Shown here: positions 47,147-56,432 of the stretch, piece after piece
How positions within the stretch are numbered: position 1 is the first letter of the stretch
How the letters are laid out: every line of letters begins with the position of its first letter
DNA from: Sinisalibacter lacisalsi
GTDB lineage: Bacteria; Pseudomonadota; Alphaproteobacteria; Rhodobacterales; Rhodobacteraceae
Length of the DNA: 64,000 bases
Assembly: GCF_014640115.1 (NCBI RefSeq)
Contig: NZ_BMGI01000002.1
Span: 248,001 to 312,000, forward strand
Reading direction: 5' to 3'
Notes under the pieces: model-generated
Databases searched by the model: none
What the model was told of the DNA's origin: nothing
The model's input: only the letters and a program-made list of their open reading frames with translations
Position numbers and translations under genes: made by a program

Positions 47147-48130
47147 ATGCGCCGTGAACACCGCCTGAACGCGCTGATCCTCGGCCTCGTGCTCGCCGTG
47201 CCGCTCTGGGCCTGGGCCACGAGCGAGCCCTTCACCATCACGCTGGCCACCCGCGCGGTGATCTTCGCCATCGCCGGCGTCGGGCTGAACCTCGCGCTCG
47301 GCACCGGCGGGCTGGTCAGCCTCGGCCATGCCGCCTTCTTCGGCATCGGCGGCTACGCGATGGGGATTCTCGCAAGCCATGCGCAGACTTACACGCCGCT
47401 CTTCGAGTGGCCCTTCGTGCTGGAGGGAACCAAGTCGATGCCGGTGATCTGGCTCCTGGCCGTCGCCGCCTCGGCCCTTGCCGCGCTGATGATCGGGGCC
47501 CTGAGTCTGCGCACCTCGGGCGTTTATTTCATCATGATTACATTGGCTTTCGGCCAGATGTTCTACTACTTCATGATCTCCTGGCCGGCCTATGGCGGCG
47601 AAGACGGTCTGTCGATCTACGTCCGCAACGGCTTTCCCGGCCTGAACACGCTCGATCCGATCCAGTTCTTCGCCCTCAGCTTCGCGATCCTCTGCGCGGT
47701 GCTCTACCTCGTCACCCGGCTGCGTGCCTCCGCCTTCGGCCTCGCCCTCGGCGCGGCGCGGCAGAACGAGGCGCGGACGCGGGCGGTGGGGATCGACCCC
47801 TACCGCGTGCGGCTCCTGGCCTTCACCCTCTCCGGCGCGATCACCGGGCTCGCCGGCGCGCTCTTCGCCGATCTCAACCGTTTCGTAAGCCCGGTGATGT
47901 TCAGCTGGCACACCAGCGGCGAGTTGATCGTCTTCATCATCCTCGGCGGCGTCGGCCGGTTGATGGGGCCGGTGCTGGGGGCGGCACTCTACGTGGCGCT
48001 GGAGCACCATCTCGGCGGGCTTTCGGACTATTGGCAGATCTATTTCGGGGCGATCCTGCTCGGCGTGGTGCTGTTCGCGCGCGGCGGGCTGATCGGGCTG
48101 ATCGTTGGCCGGGAGACGGCGCATGACTGA
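47147..48130 (+). CDS. Branched-chain-type ABC permease (LivM-like)
   Basis: 327 residues. LivM features LNLALGTGGLVSLGHAAFFGIGGYAMG and the coupling region ARQNEARTRAVGIDPYRVRLLAF. Second membrane subunit of the importer. Overlaps the first ATPase gene by 8 bases. Confidence 0.9.
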   Translation: MRREHRLNALILGLVLAVPLWAWATSEPFTITLATRAVIFAIAGVGLNLALGTGGLVSLGHAAFFGIGGYAMGILASHAQTYTPLFEWPFVLEGTKSMPVIWLLAVAASALAALMIGALSLRTSGVYFIMITLAFGQMFYYFMISWPAYGGEDGLSIYVRNGFPGLNTLDPIQFFALSFAILCAVLYLVTRLRASAFGLALGAARQNEARTRAVGIDPYRVRLLAFTLSGAITGLAGALFADLNRFVSPVMFSWHTSGELIVFIILGGVGRLMGPVLGAALYVALEHHLGGLSDYWQIYFGAILLGVVLFARGGLIGLIVGRETAHD

Positions 48131-48874
48131 TACCCCGGTGCTCGAACTTCGCAACATCTGCAAGCGCTTCGGCGCGGTTGTGGCGAGCAACGATGTGTCG
48201 CTCGACCTCAGGCCCGGCGAGATCCACGCGCTGATCGGCCCGAACGGCGCGGGCAAGTCCACCCTGATCGCCCAGATCGCCGGCACGCTGCCCTCCGACG
48301 CGGGCCAGGTGATGTTCGAGGGCCGCGACGTGACCGGGCTCGACGCGGTGGCGCGGGCGCGCGCGGGGCTGGGGCGCACCTTCCAGATCTCTTCGCTGGC
48401 GATGGAGTTCACCGTTTTGCAAAACGCCGTGCTCGGCGCGGTGGGGCAGGCGCGCACCGCCTTCTCGCTGCTGCGTCCGGTGATGAAGGACCGGGTGCTC
48501 GTGGCGGCCGCCGAGGCCGCGCTCGAGGCGGTGGGGCTGGCCGAGTTCCGCGCCCTGCGCACCGACGAGCTTTCACACGGCCAGCGCCGCCAGCTCGAGG
48601 TGGCCGTGGCGCTCACCCTCCGCCCGCGGGCCTTCCTGATGGACGAGCCGATGGCCGGGCTCGGCATGGAGGGCACCGCGGCGATGACCGGCTTTCTCGA
48701 TACCCTGCGCCAGCGCGCCCCGATCCTGCTGGTCGAGCACGACATGGACGCGGTATTCCGCCTCGCCGACCGGATCAGCGTTCTGGTCTACGGTGAGATC
48801 GTCGCCACCGGCCGCCCCGACGAGATCCGCGCCGACGCCGCGGTGCGCAGCGCCTACCTCGGGGAGGCGACCCC

Positions 48875-48878
<4 letters not shown>
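48123..48878 (+). CDS. Branched-chain-type ABC ATPase (LivG-like)
   Basis: 251 residues. Walker A GPNGAGKST, signature LSHGQRRQLEVA, Walker B AFLMDEPMAGL. ATG 48123 gives MTDTPVLELRNICKRFG; an in-frame GTG-type start six codons earlier is less likely. Stop overlaps the LivF-like gene (GTGA). Confidence 0.9.
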
Positions 48879-49564
<686 letters not shown>

Positions 49565-49632
49565 CCGTCGCAGCGCGGCGTCAGGGAGATCCATCGGCAT
49601 TAACGCTCCTGCAAGGAGTGGTGGCGTAGCTT

Positions 49633-49675
49633 GCCCCGGCGTGCGCCTTCGCGGCCCGGTTCGCCCCGGCGTGCG
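49633..49675 (+). repeat. Direct repeat GCCCCGGCGTGCG upstream of mcp
   Basis: Two exact 13-base copies at 49633-49645 and 49663-49675, 30 bases apart, in the 137-base region before the chemoreceptor. A small CTCCT-GCA-AGGAG hairpin lies at 49606-49618. Function unknown. Confidence 0.5.
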
Positions 49676-49701
49676 AAATCGAATTTTCACGGGGTTGTTT
49701 C

Positions 49702-52308
49702 ATGCAGCAAAACGTCACCAAGCCCCACCGCAAGATCAGGTGGAACTCGGTCTTTCTCAAGCTCTCAGGGATCATCTGGGTCAGCGCCATGCTGCTGACC
49801 GCGGTGCTGGCCTGGCATTACACGCGCGCCAACCTCGCCAGCGTGCAAAGCCAGCTCTCGGCCGAGGCGCGCAGCGTCACCGATCTGCTCGCCGAAGACT
49901 TCGGCGAGCAGATCATGCTCAACACCACCGGGCTGATGGAACGGCGGTTCCTGGAGATGACGGGGCGCGACGAGGCGGCGATGCTGCACGCGCTGGCGAT
50001 CAGCGCGGACGGCGCGCCGATGCTCGCCATCGGGCTTGAGCCGGCGCACGAGGCGGCGCTTCGCGGGCTTGCCGCGCGCGCGATCGAAACCGGCGGGCTG
50101 GTGGTGTCCGACGACGGGCTGATGGTCGCCGCGCCGGCGCACGCGCCGTCGAGCGGGGTCACGGTCGGGGCGATCGCCACCAGCTGGACGGCGCAATACG
50201 CCCGCGCGGCGGTGCTGAAAACCCAGGTTCTGGTGGTGTCGATGGCCTTCGGCGCGATTTTCCTCGGCGTCGCGGTGATGTTCCTGTTCATCAGGCACTG
50301 GATCACCCGGCCGATGCTCGATCTGGCCCGGGCGGTGGATGCGGTGGCGGAAGACGAGCTTGACCGGCCCGTTGCCATGGCCGGGCGCAAGGACGAGATC
50401 GGGGATATCGCGACCTCGGTCGAATATTGCCGAAAGCGGCTCTGCGAAGGGCGCGAACACGAGCGCCTCAACCGGTTCCGCGGTGCGGCGTTTCGCGCCT
50501 CCTCCGCCGCGATCATGATGGTCGACCGTGACTTGAGGATCACCGCCGTGAATCAGAAGCTGAAGGCCATCCTGCAGGAGCGGTTGGCCGATTTCAGGAC
50601 CCTGGTTGCCGACTTCGAGCCGGAGTCCGTCATCGGGCGGGAGATGGATGATTTTCACACGCCCGAGCTGCGCGAGCGGGTGCGCGCGATCCTCTTCGAT
50701 CCCGCGCGAATGCCCTACAAGGCGCATATCCGCGTCGGCGAGGCGCGTTTCGAACTGATGATCACCCAGGTGGCCGGCGCCGACGGCGCGCTGGAGGGGT
50801 TCGTCGTGGAATGGGTTGACGTGACAGTTCAGTACATGAACGATGCGATCCTGAGCGCGATCGACGCCCACCAGGTGCGGGCCGAGTTCAGCCTCGACGG
50901 CACGCTGCTGTCGTCCAACGCGGAATTCGCCAAGGCGCTCGGGGCCGATCCCCAAACCCTGGTCGGGGCCTCCAGCGATGCGCTCTTCGCCTTCGACACG
51001 GCCCTCGACGACGCGCGGGGCACGGTTTTCGACCGGCTCAGAAAGGCCACCTCGGTCTATGGCAGTTTCGACCTGAAACGGGCCGATGGCGGGCGCGCGG
51101 TGATCGAGGGCAGCTTCACGCCCGTGCTCGACAAGGCCAACCGCCTGATCCGGACCGTGCTGATCGGCAACGACGTGAGCGAGGCGCGACACCAGCTCGA
51201 ACAGGCGGAGACCGAGCGCCAGCGCCAGGCCGAGGCCCAGGCGCGGGTGGTCGACGCCCTGCGCAACGGCCTCGGGCGCCTCGCCGAAGGCGACCTGACC
51301 CAGAGCATCGACGAGCCGTTTCCGGAGGATTACGAACAATTGCGCCGGGATTTCAACGGCGCGGTCGATCGGCTGCACGATGCCATGCGGGGGGTCGTCG
51401 AGAACGCCGACCTGATCCGCGGCGAGGCGGCCGAGATTTCCAACGCCGCGGATGATCTTTCGGTCCGCACCGAACGGCAGGCGGCGACGCTCGAGCAGAC
51501 CGCCGCGGCGCTCGACCAGCTCACCTCGTCGGTCAAGTCGGCGGCCGGGGGGGCCGAGCACGCCAATGGCCTCGTCGATACCGCGCGCAAGAACGCCGAA
51601 TCCTCGGGCGAGGTGGTGCGCGGCGCCGTCGAGGCGATGAGCGAGATCGAAACCTCGTCGCAGGAGATCTCGAAGATCACCGGCGTCATCGACGATATCG
51701 CGTTCCAGACTAACCTGCTGGCGCTCAATGCCGGGGTCGAGGCCGCGCGCGCCGGTGACGCCGGGCGCGGCTTCGCGGTGGTGGCCTCGGAAGTCCGCGC
51801 CCTGGCCCAGCGGTCATCGGACGCGGCGCGCGAGATCAACGGGCTGATCTCGGCCTCGGGCCAGCAGGTGCAACGCGGCGTCGAGCTGGTGGACCGCGCG
51901 GGCGAGGCGCTGCGGGGTATCCTCGAGAGCGTGACGGAGATCAGCCGCAACGTCTCGGAAATCGCCGTGAGTTCGCGCGAACAGAGTGCCGGGCTCGCCG
52001 AGATCAACGAAGCCGTCAACCAGCTCGACCAGGTGACCCAGCAGAACGCCGCGATGTTCGAACAGACCACGGCGGCCAGTCACGCGCTGACACGCGAGGC
52101 CGAAACCCTGACCGCGTCGATGGCGCGGTTCGAGCTTTCGCGCGCGCACACCGGCGGCGGCCAGGTTGTCGAGGCGACCTTCGCCTCCCGGCGGAGCGAA
52201 ACCAAGCCGCCGAAGGCCGCCGCCGCATCAGGGGCCGAGGCGATGCGCCGGCAAGGCGGCGCGGCGCTCGCGGTCGACGACGAGGACGAAGGGTGGGACG
52301 AGTTTTGA
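49702..52308 (+). CDS. Methyl-accepting chemotaxis protein with PAS domains
   Basis: 868 residues. TM1 about 15-35, periplasmic segment to about 170, TM2 about 174-198, HAMP about 199-245, two PAS-like regions (about 255-370 and 378-495), a short linker with second HAMP-like part, then the signalling hairpin with DDIAFQTNLLALNAGVEAAR and VRALAQRSSDAAREINGLI near the tip. No CheR-tethering pentapeptide at the end. First gene of mcp-cheB-cheD; receptor input may be redox or energy through PAS. Confidence 0.88.
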   Translation: MQQNVTKPHRKIRWNSVFLKLSGIIWVSAMLLTAVLAWHYTRANLASVQSQLSAEARSVTDLLAEDFGEQIMLNTTGLMERRFLEMTGRDEAAMLHALAISADGAPMLAIGLEPAHEAALRGLAARAIETGGLVVSDDGLMVAAPAHAPSSGVTVGAIATSWTAQYARAAVLKTQVLVVSMAFGAIFLGVAVMFLFIRHWITRPMLDLARAVDAVAEDELDRPVAMAGRKDEIGDIATSVEYCRKRLCEGREHERLNRFRGAAFRASSAAIMMVDRDLRITAVNQKLKAILQERLADFRTLVADFEPESVIGREMDDFHTPELRERVRAILFDPARMPYKAHIRVGEARFELMITQVAGADGALEGFVVEWVDVTVQYMNDAILSAIDAHQVRAEFSLDGTLLSSNAEFAKALGADPQTLVGASSDALFAFDTALDDARGTVFDRLRKATSVYGSFDLKRADGGRAVIEGSFTPVLDKANRLIRTVLIGNDVSEARHQLEQAETERQRQAEAQARVVDALRNGLGRLAEGDLTQSIDEPFPEDYEQLRRDFNGAVDRLHDAMRGVVENADLIRGEAAEISNAADDLSVRTERQAATLEQTAAALDQLTSSVKSAAGGAEHANGLVDTARKNAESSGEVVRGAVEAMSEIETSSQEISKITGVIDDIAFQTNLLALNAGVEAARAGDAGRGFAVVASEVRALAQRSSDAAREINGLISASGQQVQRGVELVDRAGEALRGILESVTEISRNVSEIAVSSREQSAGLAEINEAVNQLDQVTQQNAAMFEQTTAASHALTREAETLTASMARFELSRAHTGGGQVVEATFASRRSETKPPKAAAASGAEAMRRQGGAALAVDDEDEGWDEF

Positions 52309-53372
52309 CCCACCCCGCAACGCCGACGGGCGGGCGCACCGCCGGCCCGCCGGTGCGCGTGCTGATCGTGGATGATTCCGCGTCGATGCGCCGGCTGATC
52401 CGCCTCGGGCTCGACTCCGATGACCGGATCGAGATCGTGGCGGAGGCCGCCAGCGCGCAAGAGGCCCGCATGGCGATCAAGCAGCATGCCCCGGACGTGA
52501 TCACGCTGGACATCGAAATGCCCGGTATGGACGGGCTTGAGTTCCTCGAGCGGATCATGCGCGCCCGGCCGATGCCGGTGATCATGATCTCGTCGATGAC
52601 CTCCGCGGGCAGCCAGGCCGCGCTGCGCGCGCTGGCTCTGGGCGCCGTGGATTGCGTCGAGAAACCGCGGTTCGGCATGGCCCGGCAGACGTTCGGGGAC
52701 TTGCGAGAGAAGATCGTGATCGCCGCCTCCGCACGGGTGCGCGGCGAGCAGCAGGCCCGGGCCCGCCCTGCCGCCCCGGAACCGCTGGCGGGCGATTGGA
52801 ACGGCAAGAGGATCCTGATCGGCGCCTCGACCGGCGGCGTGGAGGCGATCGAGACCGTGCTGGCGAGCTTCCCCGCCGATTGCCCGCCAACGCTGATCAC
52901 GCAACACATGCCGGCGCCCTTCCTTGCCGGGTTCGCCGCGCGGCTTGGCGGCCTCGTCGCCCCGCAGGTGCGGCTGGCCCGGACCGGGGATCGCCTGCGC
53001 CGCGGGCATGTCTTCATCGCGCCCGGCGGCGCGACCCACCTGGCGATCGATCCAGGCGGCGAAACGCTGCGCCTTCTCGCCGGGCCGAAGCAGTCGGGGC
53101 ATCGGCCTTCGGTGGACGTGCTGTTCGAATCGGCCATCGGTGATGCCGGGCGGACCATCGCGGTGCTGTTGACCGGGATGGGGCGGGACGGCGCCGAGCA
53201 GATGAAGGCGCTCCGCCAGGCCGGGGCGCGGTGCATCGCTCAGGATCGCGCCAGCTCGGTCGTCTACGGCATGCCGCGCGTGGCCTGCGAACTGGGCGCG
53301 GCCGAAGCGGCGCTGCCACTCGAGAAGATCGCGCGCCACGTTCTGAACCTGGCGGCGGAAGCGGCCGCATGA
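52305..53372 (+). CDS. cheB: Chemotaxis methylesterase CheB
   Basis: 355 residues if TTG 52305 is the start; GTG 52293 is the alternative. A GGTGGGA ribosome-like site lies before the TTG, which overlaps the receptor's stop. Receiver domain with D69 in ITLDIEMPGMDG, then methylesterase with the triad regions GASTGG, TQHMPAPF and GMGRDGAEQM. Removes methyl groups from receptors, opposing CheR. Stop overlaps cheD (ATGA). Confidence 0.92.
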   Translation: MTHPATPTGGRTAGPPVRVLIVDDSASMRRLIRLGLDSDDRIEIVAEAASAQEARMAIKQHAPDVITLDIEMPGMDGLEFLERIMRARPMPVIMISSMTSAGSQAALRALALGAVDCVEKPRFGMARQTFGDLREKIVIAASARVRGEQQARARPAAPEPLAGDWNGKRILIGASTGGVEAIETVLASFPADCPPTLITQHMPAPFLAGFAARLGGLVAPQVRLARTGDRLRRGHVFIAPGGATHLAIDPGGETLRLLAGPKQSGHRPSVDVLFESAIGDAGRTIAVLLTGMGRDGAEQMKALRQAGARCIAQDRASSVVYGMPRVACELGAAEAALPLEKIARHVLNLAAEAAA

Positions 53373-53881
53373 TGGCGCAGCAGAGAAGATACATCTCGCA
53401 GGGGGAATTCGCCATCGATGGCGGTGGCAACACCGTCATCGCGACGCTGCTCGGCTCATGCGTGAGCGCCTGCGTCTGGGATCACGACCGCGGTATCGGC
53501 GGAATGAACCATGTTCTGTTCATCGACGACACGGAAAACGCCGCCTCGGTCTTCGGGCACGGTGTGAACGGAATGGAACTGCTCATCAACGGCTTGCTTC
53601 GGCTCGGCGCGGATCGCGCCCGATTGCGCGCCAAGGTCTTCGGCGGCGCGCGCATGGTTGCGGGCCTGTCCGATGCGGGGGCCAAGAACGGCGCTTTCGT
53701 GCAGGACTACCTCGCGCGCGAGGGCATCGATCACGTCGCCGGCGATATCGGGGGAACGCGGGCGCGCCGCGTGGAATTCTGGCCGGGAACCGGCCGCGCA
53801 CGGGTCAAGTACCTCGCGCGGGAAATTCCGGTCGAACGGGTTGTGACGGCGCCTGCGGGAATAGACCTGGAATTGTTCTGA
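53369..53881 (+). CDS. cheD: Chemoreceptor glutamine deamidase CheD
   Basis: 170 residues. Catalytic Cys in LLGSCVSACVWD (C31) and His in GGMNHVLF. Deamidates receptor glutamines and can modulate signalling with CheC-type partners. A strong hairpin terminator begins 4 bases after the stop. Confidence 0.93.
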   Translation: MMAQQRRYISQGEFAIDGGGNTVIATLLGSCVSACVWDHDRGIGGMNHVLFIDDTENAASVFGHGVNGMELLINGLLRLGADRARLRAKVFGGARMVAGLSDAGAKNGAFVQDYLAREGIDHVAGDIGGTRARRVEFWPGTGRARVKYLAREIPVERVVTAPAGIDLELF

Positions 53882-54249
53882 CACCGCGCCCGACCGGTGC
53901 GGGCGCGTTTCGCGGACAAGCCCGCCGTCGGGCCGTGCCGCGGGCCGCCGGTGCGCTCGGGCCGGGCAGTCGCCGGCGGGCCTGGCGGCGCGGGTCAACG
54001 CCGCGCGCACGGGAGGCAGCAGGGGCGATGCTGCCACGGGTGGATCGCGTGATTTCGGGGAGGCCGCCGCGCACCATGCGGCCGATACGCAACCCGTGTC
54101 CCGCAGCTGGCATGCGCGTCCGGAAACAACAGGGCGCTTGGAGGATGCGGCGTGTCCAGAGTGGTTGCGACGCGTTGGACCCACCGGTGCGGAGGTGTTC
54201 GCCCGGCCTGCCCGGCGTCGGGGGGCGGACGGGCGGCTTGCCGAATGCT
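53882..54249. other. Gene-free 368-base region between convergent che operons
   Basis: Holds the cheD terminator at its left end. The rest is GC-rich with no frame resembling a protein. A stretch near 54148 (GTGTCCAGAGTGGTTG) resembles the start of a Ser/Leu tRNA D-arm by eye, but no acceptor or T-arm fold follows. Confidence 0.6.
53885..53910 (+). terminator. Terminator after cheD
   Basis: Perfect 8-bp stem CGCGCCCG / CGGGCGCG, loop ACCGGTG, followed by TTT. Ends the mcp-cheB-cheD transcript. Confidence 0.7.
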
Positions 54250-54645
54250 TCAGAACCAGTCGATTCCATCGCGGCTGGTCCACCTTTGCGGCGCGGCCTG
54301 GTCTGGATCCGCGCCCCAGCCGAGGCGGGCGCGCAGGCTTTCGAGCCGGATCGCCTGGCCGGCCGCGGCAAGGTCGAGGTCGCGGCCCCGGCCAGCGGGC
54401 GCGGCGACCGCCAGGATCCGGCTGACATCCTCGAGCGATTGTTGCAGCCGATCGACATCCTGCAGCATGTGGATTTCCTCGCCGAGATCGGGGTGGTCCA
54501 GTTTCGCCAACAGGCTGGACATGGCGTGCTGCAGCCCGGCGCAGCTCATCGCCGCGCGCTCGAGTTCGGTCGACAGCCGCGCCAGCGTCGCGCCGAGATC
54601 GGCACCCGGATCGGTGTGACCCTGCAGATCGTTCATCCGGTGCAT
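54250..54645 (-). CDS. Small helical protein at end of che operon (orfX position)
   Basis: 131 residues, mostly predicted helix (TLARLSTELERAAMSCAGLQHAMSSLLAKL, IHMLQDVDRLQQSLEDVSRIL), no membrane segment. Ribosome site AGGGG 6 bases before ATG 54645. It is the last gene of the minus-strand che operon, the place of orfX in Rhodobacter CheOp1. No family recognised. It might act on CheY or the receptor array. Confidence 0.6.
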   Translation of the reverse strand: MHRMNDLQGHTDPGADLGATLARLSTELERAAMSCAGLQHAMSSLLAKLDHPDLGEEIHMLQDVDRLQQSLEDVSRILAVAAPAGRGRDLDLAAAGQAIRLESLRARLGWGADPDQAAPQRWTSRDGIDWF

Positions 54646-54654
54646 CGTCGACCC

Positions 54655-55041
54655 CTACAATCTGCCCACGATCGCCTCGATCGCCGCCCGCAATTGCGGC
54701 GGCTGGAAAGGCTTGGGCACGAAATTGTTCATCCCGAGTTGCTTGCCCTGTTCGATCAGTTGCCGGTCGGCCTTGCCGGTGATCAACAGGAAGCCGACGG
54801 TGCGGGTCGCGGGGCCGCTTCTGAGGGCGTGCAGCAATTGCAGCCCGTTCATGCCGGGCATGTTCATGTCGGAGACCACCAGGTGCACCGGCCATGCCGC
54901 GATCTTCGCCAGGGCTTCGGGGCCATCGCGGGCGCTCTCGACCTGGCGGATGCCGAAACTGTCGAGCGCCTGGGTGATCAGGCCACGGCTGGTGGACATG
55001 TCGTCAACGACGATGATCCTGAGTTGGTCGCGCAAGGCCAA
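54655..55041 (-). CDS. cheY: CheY-like response regulator (second)
   Basis: 128-residue single receiver. D58 in LVVSDMNMPGMNG, Thr in LLITGKA and Lys in FVPKPFQPP. No output domain, so it acts at the flagellar motor or as phosphate sink. Follows cheR by 15 bases, parallel to cheY2 of Rhodobacter CheOp1. Confidence 0.9.
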   Translation of the reverse strand: MALRDQLRIIVVDDMSTSRGLITQALDSFGIRQVESARDGPEALAKIAAWPVHLVVSDMNMPGMNGLQLLHALRSGPATRTVGFLLITGKADRQLIEQGKQLGMNNFVPKPFQPPQLRAAIEAIVGRL

Positions 55042-55056
55042 TCGCTGTCCTTTCGG

Positions 55057-55956
55057 TCAAGTCGGTTTGATGGGGGCGGCGGCGGATACCGGCACGCCGG
55101 AGCGTCTGTAGGCGGTCACGCCCCGGTTCTCGAAAAACGGGCGCGCGCTGGCCGAAAGCCGCTCCGAGTGCCCCAGGAAGAGCCAGCCATCGGCGCGCAG
55201 GGCGGCGGCGAAGCGGGGCCAGAGCCGCTCCTGCGTCGGCGCATCGAAATAGATCACCACGTTGCGGCAGAAGATCGCGTCGAACGCGCCGCGCATCGGC
55301 CAGTCGTCGAGCAGGTTGAGGACGCGGAACCGGGTCAGGCGGCGCAGGGCGGGCCCGGCGGTCCAGAACGGCTCCGTCGGACTGTCGCCAAGGTCGAAAT
55401 AGGCCGCGCGGAGGGATTCGGGAATGTTTTCGACCATCGCCTGCGGGTAGCGGCCGAGCCGGGCGTGGGAGACCACCGCTGCGTCGATATCGGTGGCCAG
55501 GACCCGGACATCCGCGTCCGGCGAGATGCCGGCTTCGAGCAGGGTCATGGCGATGGAATAGGGTTCCTGCCCGTTGGCGCAGCCGGCCGACCAGATCCGC
55601 ACCCGGCCGCCGGTTTGCGCCGCGTCGGCGAGCGCGGCGAGGGTTTCCTCGCGCAGGATGTCGAAATGATGCTGTTCGCGGAAGAAATGCGACACGTTGG
55701 TGGTGAGCGCCGAGATCATCGCGGCGAGCTCGGCCTTGCCGTCCGCGCCGCTCACCAGGTCGCAATAGGCGTCGAAGTCCGGCAGGCCGAGCAGGCGAAG
55801 CCGGCGCGACAGCCGGGTGCGCACCATGGCGGATTTGCCCGGCGCGATGTCGAGCCCGGCCTCGCGGCGGGCCAGCGCCGAGATCCGGGCGAGGGCCGCG
55901 GCGTTGAGCTCGTGGCTGCCGGCGCCGGGCCGATGGTCTGTGCGCGCCTCGATCAC
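55057..55956 (-). CDS. cheR: Chemoreceptor methyltransferase CheR
   Basis: 299 residues. N-terminal helical domain; then TNVSHFFRE, RIWSAGCANGQEPYSIAMTLLEAG (SAM site) and FDAIFCRNVVIYFDAPTQERL. Methylates receptor glutamates using SAM. Overlaps cheW stop/start by 4 bases. Confidence 0.94.
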   Translation of the reverse strand: MIEARTDHRPGAGSHELNAAALARISALARREAGLDIAPGKSAMVRTRLSRRLRLLGLPDFDAYCDLVSGADGKAELAAMISALTTNVSHFFREQHHFDILREETLAALADAAQTGGRVRIWSAGCANGQEPYSIAMTLLEAGISPDADVRVLATDIDAAVVSHARLGRYPQAMVENIPESLRAAYFDLGDSPTEPFWTAGPALRRLTRFRVLNLLDDWPMRGAFDAIFCRNVVIYFDAPTQERLWPRFAAALRADGWLFLGHSERLSASARPFFENRGVTAYRRSGVPVSAAAPIKPT

Positions 55957-56432
55957 GCGGCTTGCTCTCCGATCGAAGACAGCACGCTGTCGAGATCGAG
56001 CACCCGGATCATCCTGTCGTTGACGATGGTGAGCGCGGAGACGAAGCCTCGCCCGGAATCCGCCGGCATTTCCGGCGGCGGCTGCAGTTCGGCCTCGGGC
56101 AGGGCGAGAATGTCGGAGACGGCATCGACCATCAGGCCCATGGTGCGCCCCTTGGTCGAGACCACGATGATGACGCTGCGCGGCGCATCCTCGGCTGCGG
56201 CGATCTCGAGCCTCGAGGAGAGGTCCATGATCGGAAGCACCGCGCCGCGCAGGTTGATCACGCCGCGCATGTAGGGCGGCGAGTGCGGCAGGGGGGTGGC
56301 CCGCGTGCCGCCGCGGATCTCGCGCACCGACATGATGTCGACGCAGTAATCCTGGCCGGCGACGAGAAACGACAACAATTCAACGACGGTGTCGTCGGCC
56401 CGGTTTTCTTGTGGATTGATCGGATCACTCAT
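55953..56432 (-). CDS. cheW: Chemotaxis adaptor CheW
   Basis: 159 residues. CheW fold: ELLSFLVAGQDYCVDIMSVREIRG, MRGVINLRGAVLPIMDLSSRLE, MGLMVDAVSDIL. Links receptors to CheA. 4-base overlap with cheA. Confidence 0.94.
   Translation of the reverse strand: MSDPINPQENRADDTVVELLSFLVAGQDYCVDIMSVREIRGGTRATPLPHSPPYMRGVINLRGAVLPIMDLSSRLEIAAAEDAPRSVIIVVSTKGRTMGLMVDAVSDILALPEAELQPPPEMPADSGRGFVSALTIVNDRMIRVLDLDSVLSSIGEQAA

Noticed and set aside
49618-49640. Possible sigma-54 promoter (TGGCG...TTGC) before mcp
   Set aside because: GG to GC spacing is 8 bases instead of the required 10.
54147-54222. tRNA-like stretch (GTGTCCAGAGTGGTTG)
   Set aside because: Looks like a Ser/Leu D-arm but acceptor and T-arms do not pair; no full cloverleaf.
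53458-56274. 938-codon plus-strand frame across cheD, the gap and cheR/cheW
   Set aside because: Runs through several real genes on both strands; composition artefact.
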